This document shows positions 23,985-33,292 of a DNA stretch of 34,296 nucleotides, piece after piece (position 1 is the stretch's first letter; every line of letters starts with the position of its first letter). A program made the position numbers and the translations under genes. The DNA is from Streptomyces phyllanthi. Lineage in GTDB: Bacteria > Actinomycetota > Actinomycetes > Streptomycetales > Streptomycetaceae. Location of the stretch: contig NZ_VJZE01000046.1 of the NCBI RefSeq assembly GCF_009377205.1, positions 1 through 34,296 on the forward strand, in the 5' to 3' direction. Below the pieces are notes generated by a model, which worked only from the letters and a program-made list of their open reading frames with translations, was not told the DNA's origin and did no database searches.

Positions 23985-25202
23985 GTGGCTGGTCGAAGGC
24001 GTGGTGCGGTGGGGGCGGTGCTGTCCCTGGTGTTCGCCGTCCTCGTGGGCTGTGGTGGCGGTCCCGCGCCCGACCAGGCCCGCGCCGACGTCCAGCGCGT
24101 ACTCGACCGGCGGGCCGCGGCCGTGCTGGAGCGGGACGAGCCGGCGTACCGGAGGACCGAGGCGCCGATGTCCGACAGCCGGGACCAACTCGCCACCGGA
24201 ATGGCCGAGTTCGCCAACCTGCGCGCCGTCCCTCTGACCTCCTGGTCGTACCGCCTGACCGGCTTCCAGCGCTCCGGGGACCGGGCGACGGCCGAGGCGG
24301 AACTCCACTACCGGATACGCGGATACGACAGGACCCCCGTCACGGCCGCCCGAGCGCTGACCCTGACCCGCGACGACGGCACCTGGTACGTCGCCTCCGA
24401 CGAACCCGCGAGGAAGGGCACCGCGCAGCTGTGGGAGCAGGGCGCCGTCCGGGCCGTCCGCGGTGAGCGCAGCCTCGTCCTCGGGGTCGGGCAGCGGAAC
24501 ACCACCCTGCGCGGATACGCGGAACTGGCCGACCGCGCCGTACCCGCCGTGACCGAGGCGTGGGGCGACGACTGGGCGGGGCGGCTTGTGGTCCTCGTAC
24601 CGGAGTCGCTGGAGGAGATGGCCGGGCTGCTCGGCGCCCCGGCGTCCGGGTACCGGGGGATCGCGGCGGTCACCACGGGGGAGGTGGGCGGCTCACCGAA
24701 GGCCCCCGCGGACCGCGTCATCCTCAACCCGGAGGCGTACGGCGTCCTCGGCGCCGCCGGCCGACAGGTCGTACTCACCCACGAGACCACCCATGTCGCC
24801 ACCCGCGCCCACACGACCGCGGCCACGCCCCTGTGGCTCTCCGAGGGGTACGCCGACTGGGTCGGCTACCTGGGGACCGGGCGGACGGCGGCCCAGGTCG
24901 CGCCGGAGCTCCAGCGGGCCGTACGGGAGGGGCGCGCACCGAGCCGCCTGCCGGACGACGTGGACTTCGGATTCGACGGAGACTCGACGCGGCTCGCGCA
25001 GGCGTACGAGAGCGGCTGGCTGGCCTGCCGGATGATCGCCGGCCGATGGGGCGAGGCCCGGCTGAACGAGTTCTACCGGGCCGTGGGGGAGCACGAGAAG
25101 CGGGAGGGCGCCGTGGAGGACGCGCTGCGGGACGTGCTCGGGACGACACCGGAGCAGTTCACGGCACAGTGGCGGACGTATCTGCGCACGCAGCTGGGCT
25201 GA
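23985..25202 (+). CDS. Lipoprotein zinc metallopeptidase (gluzincin-like)
   Basis: The 405-residue protein opens with Arg-rich MAGRRRGAVGAVLSLVFAVL and a lipobox ending in Cys (LVGC), so it is likely a lipoprotein facing the wall. The N-terminal half (about 30-165) resembles a small alpha/beta domain with no named match. The C-terminal half has a zinc-peptidase signature: HETTH (His266, Glu267, His270) and a third ligand Glu287 in LWLSEGYADWVGY, the gluzincin arrangement. Substrate unknown. GTG 23985 begins 44 nt after the second NlpC/P60 gene, so co-transcription with it is plausible; GTG 24009 is an alternative start. Confidence 0.85.
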   Translation: MAGRRRGAVGAVLSLVFAVLVGCGGGPAPDQARADVQRVLDRRAAAVLERDEPAYRRTEAPMSDSRDQLATGMAEFANLRAVPLTSWSYRLTGFQRSGDRATAEAELHYRIRGYDRTPVTAARALTLTRDDGTWYVASDEPARKGTAQLWEQGAVRAVRGERSLVLGVGQRNTTLRGYAELADRAVPAVTEAWGDDWAGRLVVLVPESLEEMAGLLGAPASGYRGIAAVTTGEVGGSPKAPADRVILNPEAYGVLGAAGRQVVLTHETTHVATRAHTTAATPLWLSEGYADWVGYLGTGRTAAQVAPELQRAVREGRAPSRLPDDVDFGFDGDSTRLAQAYESGWLACRMIAGRWGEARLNEFYRAVGEHEKREGAVEDALRDVLGTTPEQFTAQWRTYLRTQLG

Positions 25203-25285
25203 GCCTCAACCCGCCCGCTTCTGGCCCTCGCGCTGTCCATGGCGGTGCGGTGCGCGGTGCTCGTGCCGGCCATGCGGCGCGGTGC

Positions 25286-26512
25286 TCAGGAGGAGAGCGG
25301 CTCCTTGGTGCGGGCCGTCTGACCGGGGACCTGGGCCGGGGGTGCCGGGGAGGCCGTGCCCTGCCACAGTTCCAGGGCGGCGAGCAGGGTGGCCAGCACG
25401 AGGAGGCCGTTGCGGACGGAGAGCAGCAGGATGCCCAGCCAGTCGCTCGCGACGACGTGCGCGAACCAGACGGGGAACTCCAGCACCGTCACCAGGCTCG
25501 CGGCCAGGACGAGACACGCGGGTACCGTCATCCGGCCGGCCCGGAAGCACAGGCAGACCGCCGCGAGGCCGACCAGCCACACCATGTACTGCGGGCTGAT
25601 GACCCGGCTCGTGGTCGTGAACATCAGCACCGCCACGAAGGCCGCCTCCGCGGGCGTGTGCGGCCCGAACCGCCTGGCGCGCAGCCGCCACACCACCAGC
25701 CAGCCGAACGCCACCGCGCTCAGCAGCAGGGCCGCCGTGCTCACGGCGGAGACGTACGGGCCGAGGAACTCCACCGAGCCGTAGTGGAGCAGCACCTCGC
25801 CCTCCCAGCCGAAGTGGCGGGCCACGTGGAAGACGAGCGCGCCCAGGGACTCGACCTCCGTGCCCCGGTCGCGCTGGAAGGTCAGGAAGGCGAAGGCGCC
25901 CGGCATCGAGAGGGCGAAGAGCGCGGCCAGCGCCACGGCGGTCACCGCGGCAAAGACCCATGCCCTGCGCCTGGCCACTCCCAGGAGCAGCAGCGCGGGC
26001 CACACCTTCACCAGCGCCCCGAAGGCCGCGAGCGCCCCCAGCACGCGCGGGTGGCGCGTTCCGGCGATGAGCGCGGCGACCGCCACCGCTGTCACCATCA
26101 CGTCGTATCGGGCGTACACGGTCGGCCCGAGCAGCGGTACGCCCACCACCCACACCCAGGAGCCGCGCGGAGTCCCGCCGGGGCGTCTCCCCGCGTACCG
26201 CAGCAGGGCCAGGACCGTCAGGTCGGCGAGGAAGGCGAGCGCGAAGAACGCGGTCGCGTAGTCCAGGAAGGGCAGCAGCGCGGGGGAGAGGATCGCGAGC
26301 GCGGCGGCGGGCGGGTACTGCCAGGTCACGTCGTCCAGCGGATACGTTCCGGTGCGCAGGATCTCGTACCAGCCCTGGTAGATGACCGACACGTCGCTGG
26401 TGACGTCCGGGCCGGGGAACCGGAAGACCTTCAGCACGAAGAGCAGCAGGACGAGCCTGGTCGCGCCCCAGACCGCCAGGAGCCCGACCGGGAACCGCCG
26501 TGTGCCCGCCAT
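25286..26512 (-). CDS. GT87-family (GT-C) mannosyltransferase-like membrane protein
   Basis: The 408-residue polytopic protein has about ten membrane helices. Motifs typical of GT87/DUF2029 enzymes include RTGTYPLDDVTWQYPPAAA near the N-terminus, GALVKVWPALLLLG and the C-terminal TSRVISPQYMVWLVGL. GT87 includes the polyprenyl-phosphate-mannose-dependent alpha-1,2-mannosyltransferases that extend phosphatidylinositol mannosides, such as PimE. The divergent neighbour is PimB-like, which supports a role in glycolipid assembly at the outer face of the membrane. The acceptor is not readable from sequence. ATG 26512 has AGG 5 nt upstream; GTG 26518 is an in-frame alternative. Confidence 0.85.
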   Translation of the reverse strand: MAGTRRFPVGLLAVWGATRLVLLLFVLKVFRFPGPDVTSDVSVIYQGWYEILRTGTYPLDDVTWQYPPAAALAILSPALLPFLDYATAFFALAFLADLTVLALLRYAGRRPGGTPRGSWVWVVGVPLLGPTVYARYDVMVTAVAVAALIAGTRHPRVLGALAAFGALVKVWPALLLLGVARRRAWVFAAVTAVALAALFALSMPGAFAFLTFQRDRGTEVESLGALVFHVARHFGWEGEVLLHYGSVEFLGPYVSAVSTAALLLSAVAFGWLVVWRLRARRFGPHTPAEAAFVAVLMFTTTSRVISPQYMVWLVGLAAVCLCFRAGRMTVPACLVLAASLVTVLEFPVWFAHVVASDWLGILLLSVRNGLLVLATLLAALELWQGTASPAPPAQVPGQTARTKEPLSS

Positions 26513-26688
26513 GTCCACCTGCGTCTCTGTCCGTGGGGGTGCGTGTGGGTGCGTACGGGCCCGTGTGGCCCGTGGGACTCATGTGTGGGGACATGATGGC
26601 CTGTCCCGCTGTGAGACGCCTTGAAGCGCGGCCGGGGCCAGCTGTGGTAACGGCTCCCCCTGGCCCGTTCGGTAGGGTCGGCGGCGAG

Positions 26689-27831
26689 ATGCACAAGACC
26701 CTGATCGTGACCAACGACTTCCCGCCCCGGCCCGGTGGCATCCAGGCGTTCCTGCACAACATGGCGCTGCGGCTGGACCCCGAGCGGCTCGTCGTCTACG
26801 CGTCCACCTGGAAGCGGAGCCGCGAGGGAGTCGAGGCGACGGCCGCCTTCGACGCCGAGCAGCCCTTCACCGTCGTACGCGACCGGACGACCATGCTGCT
26901 GCCGACTCCGGGAGCCACCCGGCGGGCTGTGTCGCTGCTGCGGGAGCACGGCTGTACGTCGGTCTGGTTCGGTGCGGCGGCCCCGCTCGGTCTGATGGCG
27001 CCCGCGCTGCGGAAGGCCGGGGCGGAGCGGCTCGTGGCCACCACGCACGGGCACGAGGCGGGCTGGGCGCAGCTGCCCGCCGCGCGTCAGCTGCTGGGCC
27101 GGATCGGTGAGGCCACGGACACGATCACGTACCTGGGTGAGTACACCCGCTCCCGTATCGCGACCGCGCTGAGTCCGGAGGCGGCCGGGCGGATGGTCCA
27201 GCTTCCGCCCGGGGTCGACGAGAAGACCTTCCACCCCGGCTCGGGCGGCGACGAGGTCCGCGCCCGTCTCGGCCTGACCGACCGCCCCGTGGTGGTCTGC
27301 GTCTCCCGCCTCGTCCGGCGCAAGGGCCAGGACACGCTCATCCGGGCCATGCCCCGCATCCTGGCCCGGCAGCCCCGGGCGGTGCTGCTCATCGTCGGCG
27401 GCGGCCCCTACGAGCAGGACCTGCGCAGGCTCGCGCGCGACACCGGGGTCGCCGACTCGGTCCGCTTCACCGGCTCCGTGCCCTGGTCCGAGCTGCCCGC
27501 CCACTACGGCGCCGGTGACGTCTTCGCCATGCCGTGCCGTACGCGCCGGGGAGGGCTGGATGTGGAGGGCCTCGGCATCGTGTACCTGGAGGCGTCCGCC
27601 ACCGGGCTCCCCGTGGTGGCCGGCGACTCGGGCGGCGCCCCCGATGCGGTTCTCGACGGCGAGACCGGCTGGGTCGTCCGCGGCGGCTCCTCCGAGGAGA
27701 CCGCCGACCGCGTCCTCGCCCTCCTCGACGATCCGGAGCTCCGCCGCCGTATGGGGGAGCGGGGCCGGGAGTGGGTCGAGGAGAAGTGGCGCTGGGACCT
27801 GCTGGCGGAGAAGTTGCAGGCGTTGCTCTAG
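26689..27831 (+). CDS. pimB: GT4-family glycosyltransferase, PimB-like mannosyltransferase
   Basis: PimB adds the second mannose of phosphatidylinositol dimannoside from GDP-mannose at the cytosolic face of the membrane. The 380-residue protein has the GT-B fold. TLIVTNDFPPRPGGIQAFLH is the N-terminal acceptor loop, and ATTHGHEAGWAQ follows. The donor domain has VVCVSRLVRRKGQDTLI and LLIVGGGPYEQDL. The EX7E motif falls in DVEGLGIVYLEASATGLPV. ATG 26689 is favoured because the family begins at this motif. A TAGGGT hexamer at 26673-26678 would put the transcription start almost at the ATG, so the mRNA may be nearly leaderless. PimB versus another GT4 mannosyltransferase is a homology inference. 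Confidence 0.87.
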   Translation: MHKTLIVTNDFPPRPGGIQAFLHNMALRLDPERLVVYASTWKRSREGVEATAAFDAEQPFTVVRDRTTMLLPTPGATRRAVSLLREHGCTSVWFGAAAPLGLMAPALRKAGAERLVATTHGHEAGWAQLPAARQLLGRIGEATDTITYLGEYTRSRIATALSPEAAGRMVQLPPGVDEKTFHPGSGGDEVRARLGLTDRPVVVCVSRLVRRKGQDTLIRAMPRILARQPRAVLLIVGGGPYEQDLRRLARDTGVADSVRFTGSVPWSELPAHYGAGDVFAMPCRTRRGGLDVEGLGIVYLEASATGLPVVAGDSGGAPDAVLDGETGWVVRGGSSEETADRVLALLDDPELRRRMGERGREWVEEKWRWDLLAEKLQALL

Positions 27832-29604
<1,773 letters not shown>

Positions 29605-29615
29605 AACCCCCGGTG

Positions 29616-29659
29616 GGGCTCAGCCCTGGTAGATCGTGGGCTCAGCCCTGGTAGATCGT
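29616..29659. repeat. Perfect 22-bp tandem duplication at the 3' end of the acyl-CoA ligase gene
   Basis: Positions 29616-29637 and 29638-29659 are identical and adjacent. The unit (starting GGGCTCAGCCCTGG) contains the last codons and stop of the minus-strand ligase gene, so the extra copy lies just after that stop. It also fills most of the short gap to choA. Confidence 0.9.
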
Positions 29660-31438
29660 CTCGATCTCGTCCGAGAAGTCCTTCGCCACCACATTGCGCT
29701 TGAGCTTCAGTGACGGCGTGAGGTGGCCCGAGTCCTCAGTGAACTGGGAGGACAGAATGCGGAACTTCCGCACCGATTCCGCCTTCGACACCGCGGCGTT
29801 GCCGTCGTCGACCGCGGCCTGGATCGCCGCGTTCAGGTCCGCGTCCGCGCGCAGCGACGCCGCGGTGGAGCCCGCCGGCTTGCCGTGCTCGGCGGCCCAG
29901 CGCCCCAGGAACTCCTCGTCGAGGGTGACCAGCGCGCCCACGAACGGCCGCCCGTCGCCCACCACCATGCACTCCGCGATCAGCGCGTGCGCGCGGATCC
30001 GGTCCTCGATCACGGCCGGGGCGACGTTCTTGCCGCCCGCGGTGACGATGATCTCCTTCTTGCGCCCGGTGATCCTGAGGTAGCCGTCCTCGTCGAGGGT
30101 GCCGATGTCACCGGTGTGGAACCAGCCGTCGGCCAGCGCCTCCTCGGTCGCGCCCGGGTTGTTCCAGTACTCCTTGAACAGGTGCTCGCCGTGCAGCAGC
30201 ACCTCGCCGTCGTCGGCGATACGCACCACCGAGCCGGGCAGCGGCTGGCCGACCGTGCCGATCTTCTGCCGGTCCCAGGGGTTGAAGGCCGTGGCCGCGC
30301 AGGTCTCGGTCAGGCCGTAGCCCTCCAGCACCGTGAAGCCGATGCCGCGGAAGAAGTGGCCGAGGCGCTCGCCGAGCGGGGCGCCGCCGGAGATGGCGTA
30401 CTCGCCCTTGCCGCCGAGGACGGCCCGCAGCTTGCTGTAGACGAGGACGTCGAAGACCTTGTGCTTGATCTTCATCCCGATCGACGGGCCCGACGGCGTG
30501 TCCAGGGCCTTGCTGTACGCGATGGCCGTGTCCGCGGCCTTGTCGAAGATCTTGCCCTTGCCGTCCGCCTGGGCCTTGGCGCGCGCCGAGTTGTAGACCT
30601 TCTCGAAGACGCGCGGCACACCGAGGATCAGCGTGGGCCGGAAGGTGGCGAGCTCGTCGGTGAGGTTCTTGATGTCCGGGACGGTGCCCAGCTTGATCGG
30701 CGCCATCATCGGCGCGATCTGCACCAGCCGCCCGAAGACGTGGGCGAGCGGCAGGAAGAGCAGCACTGAGCACTCGCCGGTACGGAACAGGGGGCGCAGC
30801 CGCTCCACGATGTTCCCGCACTCGGCGAAGAAGCTGCGGTGGGTGAGCACACAGCCCTTCGGGCGGCCGGTCGTCCCCGAGGTGTAGACGATGGTCGCCG
30901 GGTCGTCGGCCTTGGCCAGCGAGCCGCGCTCCTCGACCATCGCGTCCGTGACGTCCCGGCCGAGGCGGCCCAGCTCCTCCACGGCGCCGGCCTCGATCTG
31001 CCAGACGTTCTTGAGGGCGGGCAGCCGGTCGCGGACCGACTCGACGGCGGCGGTGTGGGTGTCCAGCTCCACGACACAGGCGGTGGCGCCCGAGTCGCTG
31101 AGGATCCACTGCACCTGCTCCGGCGAGCTGGTCTCGTACACCGGCACGGTGACCGCGCCCGCGGACCAGATCGCGAAGTCGAACAGCGTCCACTCGTACC
31201 GGGTGCGCGACATCAGCCCGACCCGGTCACCCGGCTGCACCCCGGAGGCGATGAGCCCCTTGGCGACGGCCCGCACCTCGGCCAGGAAGGCGGCGGCGGT
31301 GACGTCCTCCCAGGCACCGCCCACCTTGCGGGCGATCACGGCTGCTTCGGGGTGCTGCGCGGCGTTTCTCCGGACGATGTCGGTGAGATTGCCGTCCGTG
31401 GGGACCTCGTACAAAGCCGGAAGGCTGAACTCGCGCAA
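29642..31438 (-). CDS. Long-chain fatty acid-CoA ligase (FadD15-like)
   Basis: The 598-residue AMP-forming ligase has the P-loop YTSGTTGRPKG, the fatty-acid linker region FLPLAHVFGR, and the A5 motif EGYGLTETCAATAFN. The A7-A8 region reads GWFHTGDIGTLDEDGYLRIT followed by GRKKEIIVTAGGKNV, and a C-terminal catalytic lysine region contains LTPSLKLKRN. This matches the FACL/FadD15 subgroup that activates long-chain fatty acids. The start is TTG 31438, with GAGGAG 8 nt upstream; an overlapping ATG at 31457 is out of frame. The protein ends EIETIYQG at a stop inside a duplicated 22-bp block. The gene is divergent from the metallophosphoesterase, with 295 bp between them. Confidence 0.94.
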   Translation of the reverse strand: MREFSLPALYEVPTDGNLTDIVRRNAAQHPEAAVIARKVGGAWEDVTAAAFLAEVRAVAKGLIASGVQPGDRVGLMSRTRYEWTLFDFAIWSAGAVTVPVYETSSPEQVQWILSDSGATACVVELDTHTAAVESVRDRLPALKNVWQIEAGAVEELGRLGRDVTDAMVEERGSLAKADDPATIVYTSGTTGRPKGCVLTHRSFFAECGNIVERLRPLFRTGECSVLLFLPLAHVFGRLVQIAPMMAPIKLGTVPDIKNLTDELATFRPTLILGVPRVFEKVYNSARAKAQADGKGKIFDKAADTAIAYSKALDTPSGPSIGMKIKHKVFDVLVYSKLRAVLGGKGEYAISGGAPLGERLGHFFRGIGFTVLEGYGLTETCAATAFNPWDRQKIGTVGQPLPGSVVRIADDGEVLLHGEHLFKEYWNNPGATEEALADGWFHTGDIGTLDEDGYLRITGRKKEIIVTAGGKNVAPAVIEDRIRAHALIAECMVVGDGRPFVGALVTLDEEFLGRWAAEHGKPAGSTAASLRADADLNAAIQAAVDDGNAAVSKAESVRKFRILSSQFTEDSGHLTPSLKLKRNVVAKDFSDEIETIYQG

Positions 31439-31698
31439 GACTGCTGCTCCTCATAGGGCGCCGGCGCCACGACTCTGTGTGCTGCGACGGTGGGTCCAAG
31501 ACTCGGGCAGGTACTCCGGGATTCACATGTTGAAATCCTGAGCACTACTGGACTGACCGGACGTTACCCGCCGGTATGCCATCAGCGACAGGGGTCCGGG
31601 CGAGATGTTCTCACCGTCACACATGACGGGCTTTCCATGGCGCACAGTAGTCCACGGAATTCGCAACTGGCCAGTAACCACAGGTCCGGCCACCTCTG

Positions 31699-31736
31699 TT
31701 CACGTTTGCGCCACGCGCCTACGCTTGATCACCATG
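31699..31736 (+). promoter_or_regulatory. Candidate leaderless promoter of the metallophosphoesterase gene
   Basis: TTCACG (31699-31704) and TACGCT (31720-31725) are 15 nt apart, and the predicted start falls at about 31732-31734, on the ATG. No purine-rich ribosome-binding site precedes the ATG, so the transcript is probably leaderless. The remainder of the 31439-31733 gap shows no gene. Confidence 0.35.
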
Positions 31737-32531
31737 GCACCCACACCAGGCGGCAGCGGCAGGACACGGATTCACGTGGTCAGCGACGTGCACGGCAACG
31801 CACGTGACCTGGCCCGGGCCGGCGAGGGCGCCGACGCCCTGATCTGTCTCGGTGACCTGGTGCTCTTCCTCGACTACGCAGACCACTCGCGCGGCATCTT
31901 CCCCGATCTGTTCGGCGCCGAGAACGCCGACCGGCTCGTCGCGCTGCGTACCGCCCGTCGCTTCGAGGAGGCCCGCGAGCTCGGTGCCCGTCTCTGGGCC
32001 GGTATCGCCTCGGACAGGTCCGCCGTGATCGAGAAGGCGGTGCGCAAGCAGTACGCCGAGCTGTTCGCGGCCTTCCCCACTCCTACGTACGCCACCTACG
32101 GCAACGTCGACATGCCGGCCCTCTGGCCGGAGTACGCCGGGCCGGGCACGACCGTGCTGGACGGCGACCGCGTGGAGATCGGCGGCTGGACCTTCGGGTT
32201 CGTCGGCGGAGGTCTCAGGACGCCGATGCGGACGCCGTACGAGATCAGCGACGAGGAGTACGCGGCGAAGATCGAGGCGGTCGGCGAGGTGGACGTGCTG
32301 TGCACCCACATCCCGCCGGAGGTGCCGGAGCTGGTGTACGACACGGTCGCGCGCCGCTTCGAACGGGGCAGCCGCGCCCTGCTGGACGCGATCCGGCGCA
32401 CGCGCCCGCGCTACTCCCTCTTCGGCCATGTCCACCAGCCGCTGGCGCGGAGGATGCGGATCGGGGCGACCGAGTGCGTCAACGTCGGCCATTTCGCCGG
32501 CAGCGGCACACCGTGGGCCCTGGAATGGTGA
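31734..32531 (+). CDS. Calcineurin-like metallophosphoesterase
   Basis: The 265-residue protein carries the dimetal motifs of the superfamily in order: VVSDVHGN (DxH), ICLGDLVLF (GD), TYGNVDMP (GN-D), VLCTHIPPE (H) and SLFGHVHQPLARR (GHxH). It has no signal peptide and is probably cytoplasmic. The substrate is unknown; candidates in this superfamily include cyclic nucleotides and other phosphodiesters. A helical insert (about residues 45-115) separates the second and third motifs. It lies 130 nt upstream of the SRPBCC gene on the same strand. Confidence 0.92.
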   Translation: MAPTPGGSGRTRIHVVSDVHGNARDLARAGEGADALICLGDLVLFLDYADHSRGIFPDLFGAENADRLVALRTARRFEEARELGARLWAGIASDRSAVIEKAVRKQYAELFAAFPTPTYATYGNVDMPALWPEYAGPGTTVLDGDRVEIGGWTFGFVGGGLRTPMRTPYEISDEEYAAKIEAVGEVDVLCTHIPPEVPELVYDTVARRFERGSRALLDAIRRTRPRYSLFGHVHQPLARRMRIGATECVNVGHFAGSGTPWALEW

Positions 32532-32661
32532 CTCCCGGTCCCGGATGACGACGGACCCCAGGTGGGGTGGCGATGGTTCGGCGGTCGCACGGTAGCCTTC
32601 ACGCTGCACACACGTGCGTACGACCCTCCCTCACCGGACCGCATCTGGAGGAGCCACGGCG

Positions 32662-33105
32662 ATGGCGGAACACACCAGTTCGAGCATCACGATCGAGGCG
32701 GAACCGGCCGAGGTCATGGATGTGATCTCCGACTTCGCCCGCTACCCGGACTGGACGGGCGAGGTGAAGGAGGCAGAGGTCCTGGCGGCGGACACCCAGG
32801 GGCGCGCGGAGCAGGTCCGTCTCGTCATGGACGCCGGCGCCATCAAGGACGACCAGGTCCTCGCCTACACCTGGACCGGCGAGCACGAGGTCTCCTGGAC
32901 CCTGGTCAAGTCCCAGATGCTCCGCTCCCTCGACGGCTCCTACATCCTCAAGCCGGCCGGCGCGGGCTCCACCGAGGTCACGTACCAGCTGACGGTGGAC
33001 GTCAAGATCCCCATGCTCGGCATGATCAAGCGCAAGGCGGAGAAGGTCATCATCGACCGGGCTCTGGCGGGCCTGAAGAAGCGGGTCGAGTCGGGGTCGA
33101 AGTAG
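32662..33105 (+). CDS. SRPBCC-family lipid/ligand-binding protein (polyketide cyclase-like)
   Basis: The 147-residue protein has the START/Bet v1-like pattern: an N-terminal strand (SSITIEAEPAEVMDVISDFA), RYPDWTGEVKEAEVL, a run of beta strands with YTWTGEHEVSWTLVKSQ, and a long C-terminal helix (MIKRKAEKVIIDRALAGLKK). Such proteins bind hydrophobic ligands or act as cyclases; no catalytic residues can be assigned. ATG 32662 has GGAGGAG about 10 nt upstream. It lies upstream of the ArsA-like gene, with a 187-bp repeat-bearing gap between. Confidence 0.9.
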   Translation: MAEHTSSSITIEAEPAEVMDVISDFARYPDWTGEVKEAEVLAADTQGRAEQVRLVMDAGAIKDDQVLAYTWTGEHEVSWTLVKSQMLRSLDGSYILKPAGAGSTEVTYQLTVDVKIPMLGMIKRKAEKVIIDRALAGLKKRVESGSK

Positions 33106-33111
33106 GGGAGG

Positions 33112-33154
33112 CGCGCTCCTGAATCGGGGCGCAGCCCCCTGATTCAGGAGCGCG
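33112..33154 (+). terminator. Strong hairpin after the SRPBCC gene
   Basis: CGCGCTCCTGAATC (33112-33125) and GATTCAGGAGCGCG (33141-33154) form a perfect 14-bp stem, and GGGGC/GCCCC inside it adds five more pairs. It starts 7 nt after the stop codon. No U tract is present. Confidence 0.75.
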
Positions 33155-33184
33155 GGGCTGTGACACCGTGCGGCTCCGCCGCGT

Positions 33185-33228
33185 GGGCGCGACAAGCCAC
33201 GACAGGCCACGACAAACCCGCGGCCGCC
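33185..33228 (+). repeat. Dispersed intergenic repeat, copy 3
   Basis: GGGCGCGACAAGCCACGACA followed by GGCCACGACAAACCCGCGGC matches the copies at 256-300 and 5046-5093. Here the GCCACGACA unit is itself duplicated. It lies between the hairpin at 33112 and the ArsA-like gene. Confidence 0.65.
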
Positions 33229-33292
33229 CACCGCCCGCTACCAGGCAGACGAGACGCACCCGGCCACTGCCCGGAGGGTACGGTGCACTCCC

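Noticed and set aside
24560..26596. 678-codon plus-strand frame through the metallopeptidase and antisense to the GT87 gene
   Set aside because: Gly/Arg/His-rich shadow; real genes are recognised in other frames and on the other strand.
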